Assembly: GCA_910574345.1 (NCBI GenBank)
Contig: CAJSZV010000012.1
Location: 1-64,000, forward strand
DNA: 64,000 bases
From: Clostridiaceae bacterium
Lineage (GTDB): Bacteria > Bacillota > Clostridia > Lachnospirales > Lachnospiraceae
Direction: 5' to 3'
Under the pieces are notes generated by a model. It was not told the DNA's origin, searched no databases, and saw only the letters and a program-made list of their open reading frames with translations. Of the stretch, positions 61,230 to 64,000 are shown one piece after another. Position 1 is the stretch's first letter, and each line of letters begins with the position of its first letter. Position numbers and translations under genes: made by a program.

Positions 61230-62413
61230 GATCTTATCACCTCCGCCAGCATTGCCAGAAGCCAGGCGCCTCCTATAAGAGCCCCGCACTCCAATACAGT
61301 CTCCCATTCCCAGGTCATAGTTACAGCCATCTTTATAGTGTCCATCAAAATGGCGGAAGGCAGCCATGCTGCCATGTTCTGTACAGAAGCCGGAAGAAAC
61401 ACCAGAGGCAGAAATCCTCCTGCCAGAAAATGCTGTGCCGTGATAACGAAAAACAGAAGCATGATCCCGCCCAAAAGACTGCCTGCCAATTCATACACAA
61501 GAACCACCACCGCCGCCGCCCCGATGCAGGATAAAAGCCATGCTGCCGCCAAAAACCGGCTTCCCTCTGCCAGCCCGGTCCATACAGCTGCTGTAAGCAC
61601 CGGCAGAGTCGCTGCCGATAAAAGCATTCCCACAGCCAGCACTTTCACCGCTGCCTGATATCCTTTTCCAATACCGAAGAGTTTCAGCTTCCGGCGCATC
61701 ACATGTTTCGCCGGCAGAAGATAACCGGACACTGGTATAGCTCCAAGGAACAAAAACAGCACATAGACACTGATCATATAAAACTCTGAGGTACTTACAT
61801 CCCCCGTAGCCTGAACGCTCTGATGGCGAAAATACCCTGCCCGGCCAAGGCTGTAATCCATATATTTCTTGTTCAGATCCGCCTCCAATTGTCTGACAGC
61901 CTCATGCAGTCCCATGGTCTGGTACAGTTCATTGCCTGCATAGATTCCTGCCTGGCTGGCAGAGAGAGTCAGCGCCCCGGCATCAGCCAGTTCTTGAAAA
62001 AGCTTCCCCTCTGCGCCTGCATCCTCAGACAGCCACACCTTTACCGGTATGTTGGTGCCGTTCATAATCCCTTCCACGAACCCTTCCGGCACATCCAGCA
62101 CTGCATACAGATTCCCTCTGTCCAGCTCCCGAAGACATGTTTCCCGGTCCATGTATTGAAAATCACAGACACTTTCCACACTCTCTAAAGAACTGATCAT
62201 CTGCACTGCCTGTCTGGCCAGAACATCCTTTTGGGGCACAGACACCCCCACCGGCACTCTTCCCACAACCTGATCTCCATACAGCATCCGGCTGGACAGA
62301 AGGGCAATCACGCCTGCCATAACAAACAGCATGATTGCCCCTGCATAGAGATGTGGGAGGCGTTTACATGCCCTTTTTAATTCCAGTTTTAGAAAAATAA
62401 GATGCACCCACAT
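61226..62413 (-). CDS. ABC-2 type membrane permease (first)
   Basis: Membrane protein of 395 aa with the same architecture as the neighbour: N-terminal helix (YAGAIMLFVMAGVIALLSSR), extracytoplasmic domain with YAVLDVPEGFVEGIMNGTNI (typical of YhgE/ABC-2 domains), and a C-terminal block of five to six helices (EFYMISVYVLFLFLGAIPVS onward). It probably pairs with the next permease as a heterodimer to export a peptide, lipid or antibiotic. Substrate unknown. 33 bases downstream of the partial exported-protein gene. Confidence 0.8.
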   Translation of the reverse strand: MWVHLIFLKLELKRACKRLPHLYAGAIMLFVMAGVIALLSSRMLYGDQVVGRVPVGVSVPQKDVLARQAVQMISSLESVESVCDFQYMDRETCLRELDRGNLYAVLDVPEGFVEGIMNGTNIPVKVWLSEDAGAEGKLFQELADAGALTLSASQAGIYAGNELYQTMGLHEAVRQLEADLNKKYMDYSLGRAGYFRHQSVQATGDVSTSEFYMISVYVLFLFLGAIPVSGYLLPAKHVMRRKLKLFGIGKGYQAAVKVLAVGMLLSAATLPVLTAAVWTGLAEGSRFLAAAWLLSCIGAAAVVVLVYELAGSLLGGIMLLFFVITAQHFLAGGFLPLVFLPASVQNMAAWLPSAILMDTIKMAVTMTWEWETVLECGALIGGAWLLAMLAEVIRS

Positions 62414-62446
62414 ATATATTCTCTTCTCTGTCTGATTCTCTTATCA

Positions 62447-64000
62447 TTACATGGACAGCTGACTCATGAGCTGCATAGCGCCCATATAAAATTCCATGAA
62501 AAGGCTCTGCCACTGATTCTCATCTGCCGCCAGAACATCAAATGGTTCTCCTTCCAGAGCTGTCACTGTTTCCTGCAGAGGACCATACCCATATTCTCCG
62601 CTCAGATTCATACTCACAGCCGCATCCATTACGGTAATCTTCAGATCGTCGATGTTCATGTGGAAGGAAGTTCCCTTTTCCAGCTGATCCACCGCTCCGC
62701 TCATGGAGATATCCATGAATAAGGAATTGTCTCCTGTAACTGCCAGGCCTACATGGTAATCTCCTCCATCGGACTGATATGTACTGGTAAATGTTACCCC
62801 TGCGTCAATCTTTTCACTGCCGTCCAAAGCCAGCTTGAAGTCCGCATCATTGGTCAGCTGCTTTCCGTCATAGGTGCCTTTTTTCACCATAGACAGAATC
62901 AGATGTTCTCCGTCGGCTTCCATATCAATATCCGCCGTCATATTCTGAGTCAGATAAGAACCTCCCTGAAGCTGAAAATCAAATCCGATCTGCAGAGTAT
63001 TCGTAGCTCCGTTCTCCTCCACATTCAGAACCGTAGTTCCCTTTGCAGATGCCAGACGGCCTTTTTTATCTACATGAACAGTCATATTTACGTCTGTCAG
63101 GCTCTTGTCAAGGAACTCAATCATCTGATCCACGGTTTCCGTCAAATCCTCCATACTGTCCAGATACATATCGTTGACAGACACACCGGCGCTTCCTCCG
63201 CCCATAATCTCCGTCAATTTCACGCTCTGTTCCAGCTGTTTCAGATACTGATCCTTGAGTTCTTCGTCATTTAAGAAGAAATCCGTGGTGGTCCGCAAAA
63301 ATTCCATCATAGATTCCTTGCTTACCAGAACGTCATACCCATCGCATGTTACCTCCTGGCCATCTATGGTAAAGGTCCCTTTTTCCCCTTTTTCCACAAC
63401 CAGAGCTTCTTTGAATTTCTCCTGAGCCTGGGTTCCTTCTTTGTAGCGGGTCCAGAGGGCATCCGCATCAAAAGCCGCCATGCCTCCTGCTTCCACCTGC
63501 TCCTTTGTCTCTTCGATATAGTCAAACAGACCTTCCACGTCTATTTCCGAAGATTCCAGCACCGGCCCCAGAATCGGTGACTCCTTAATTCTCTGTTCCA
63601 GGCCCTCTCCCAGATTCATGGTAAAAACTTTGGATGACAATTCCGGAATCGCCATCATCAAAGTCTCATCCCCATAGTACAGATCCAGGTTAGCCAGATC
63701 CATATCTTTATAGATCACGCCGAAATTGGCAAAACTTCTCTTATTCGTCTTATCATCTTTTCCCACAACACGGATTCCGCTTCCTGCAAACTCTTTCACC
63801 GAAGGTTCTGAGCAGTCATCCAAAATCACGGTTACAGAACTTTCCAGATCAGCTGTCTTTGCATTCTCCGCAAACTGGGAGATGCCGAACAGCTCCTCCA
63901 TAGGCTTCACCTGATCATCGGTATAAATGTTCTCCAATGCGGTGATCACCACCTCTCTGGGATCTTTCTGAGACATCCGGGTGAAAGCAAATGCACCCAC
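62447..64000 (-). CDS. Large, probably exported protein, unknown family (5' end beyond the window)
   Basis: At least 517 codons, open to the right edge, so the true start and any signal peptide lie outside. The sequence is acidic with alternating beta-like segments (LTDVNMTVHVDKKGRLASAK, TLQIGFDFQLQGGSYLTQNM, KIDAGVTFTSTYQSDGGDYH), as in DUF6583-like or lipoprotein families of Clostridia that lie next to ABC-2 permeases. I do not recognise it firmly. It is likely the upstream member of an operon with the two permeases. Confidence 0.6.
   Translation of the reverse strand: MGAFAFTRMSQKDPREVVITALENIYTDDQVKPMEELFGISQFAENAKTADLESSVTVILDDCSEPSVKEFAGSGIRVVGKDDKTNKRSFANFGVIYKDMDLANLDLYYGDETLMMAIPELSSKVFTMNLGEGLEQRIKESPILGPVLESSEIDVEGLFDYIEETKEQVEAGGMAAFDADALWTRYKEGTQAQEKFKEALVVEKGEKGTFTIDGQEVTCDGYDVLVSKESMMEFLRTTTDFFLNDEELKDQYLKQLEQSVKLTEIMGGGSAGVSVNDMYLDSMEDLTETVDQMIEFLDKSLTDVNMTVHVDKKGRLASAKGTTVLNVEENGATNTLQIGFDFQLQGGSYLTQNMTADIDMEADGEHLILSMVKKGTYDGKQLTNDADFKLALDGSEKIDAGVTFTSTYQSDGGDYHVGLAVTGDNSLFMDISMSGAVDQLEKGTSFHMNIDDLKITVMDAAVSMNLSGEYGYGPLQETVTALEGEPFDVLAADENQWQSLFMEFYMGAMQLMSQLSM

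Noticed and set aside
1-64000. CRISPR arrays, tRNA and rRNA genes
   Set aside because: No regularly spaced direct repeats of CRISPR size, no clover-leaf sequences with T-loop motifs and no rRNA-like stretches were noticed in the intergenic regions.

Overview
The window looks like chromosome from an anaerobic Firmicute of the class Clostridia, most probably a Lachnospiraceae-type gut bacterium. This is inferred from moderate GC with strong AGGAGG ribosome sites, an electron-bifurcating [FeFe]-hydrogenase operon (hydC-hydB-hydA) with its usual clostridial sensory genes, a sorbose/mannose-type PTS, split transketolase genes and short intergenic palindromic repeats. No rRNA, tRNA or CRISPR array was seen.

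Layout. 1-1373: a complete IS630-type element between TA dinucleotides, its transposase in two frames joined by a likely -1 frameshift. 1404-5834: a palindromic repeat, an AraC regulator and carB. 5849-8570: a decay zone with a 46-bp perfect palindrome, a frameshifted EamA transporter, an intact sugar/nucleoside ABC permease, a truncated partner permease and a murQ fragment. 8617-14110: a sugar module on the minus strand (fucose-isomerase-family enzyme, DUF4867 cupin, FGGY kinase, transaldolase-like enzyme, AraC regulator). 14386-22722: a nine-gene minus-strand operon (iron alcohol dehydrogenase, transketolase N and C halves, class II aldolase, RpiB/LacAB isomerase, PTS IIA-IIB-IIC-IID) facing a DeoR regulator across an operator-rich promoter region. 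Its substrate is not evident.

22797-25677: a degenerate ORF, an ABC-F ATPase and a DsbA-like protein. 25851-31912: a four-gene restriction-modification system with two different N6-adenine methyltransferases, a McrB-like AAA+ motor and a LlaJI/McrC-like nuclease. 32068-32293: two families of intergenic repeats. 32400-40844: housekeeping genes (threonine-aldolase family enzyme, a 63-aa protein, uridine kinase, purine nucleoside phosphorylase, an orphan heavy-metal-associated protein with an operator inside its promoter, FtsH, a flavodoxin, an amino-acid ABC transporter). 41075-42945: a TIGR02206-type membrane protein and a polysaccharide deacetylase.

43193-51739: the hydrogenase locus in two divergent arms. 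The minus arm carries two DRTGG proteins, a small HATPase, a sensory-type [FeFe] hydrogenase homologue and a PHP phosphoesterase. The plus arm carries HydC, a second HATPase, a small 2Fe-2S-like protein, HydB and HydA. 51945-54917: VanZ, UDP-glucose dehydrogenase and a UDP-glucuronate epimerase-like enzyme. 55103-60025: an AT-rich accessory zone of gene fragments (two pieces of an AAA-ATPase-like/PD-(D/E)XK gene, a pentapeptide-repeat pseudogene, an IS66 remnant without its catalytic core) among an intact SEC-C protein, a small membrane protein and a DUF4143 ATPase. 60129-64000: two ABC-2 type permeases and the 3' part of a large, apparently exported protein that runs off the right edge.

The strongest candidates for new biology are the dual-methyltransferase McrB/LlaJI-like restriction system, the uncharacterised PTS-transketolase and fucose-isomerase/DUF4867 sugar modules, and the hydrogenase sensory arm. 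All functional statements are by recognition of protein families by eye; no database search was possible.
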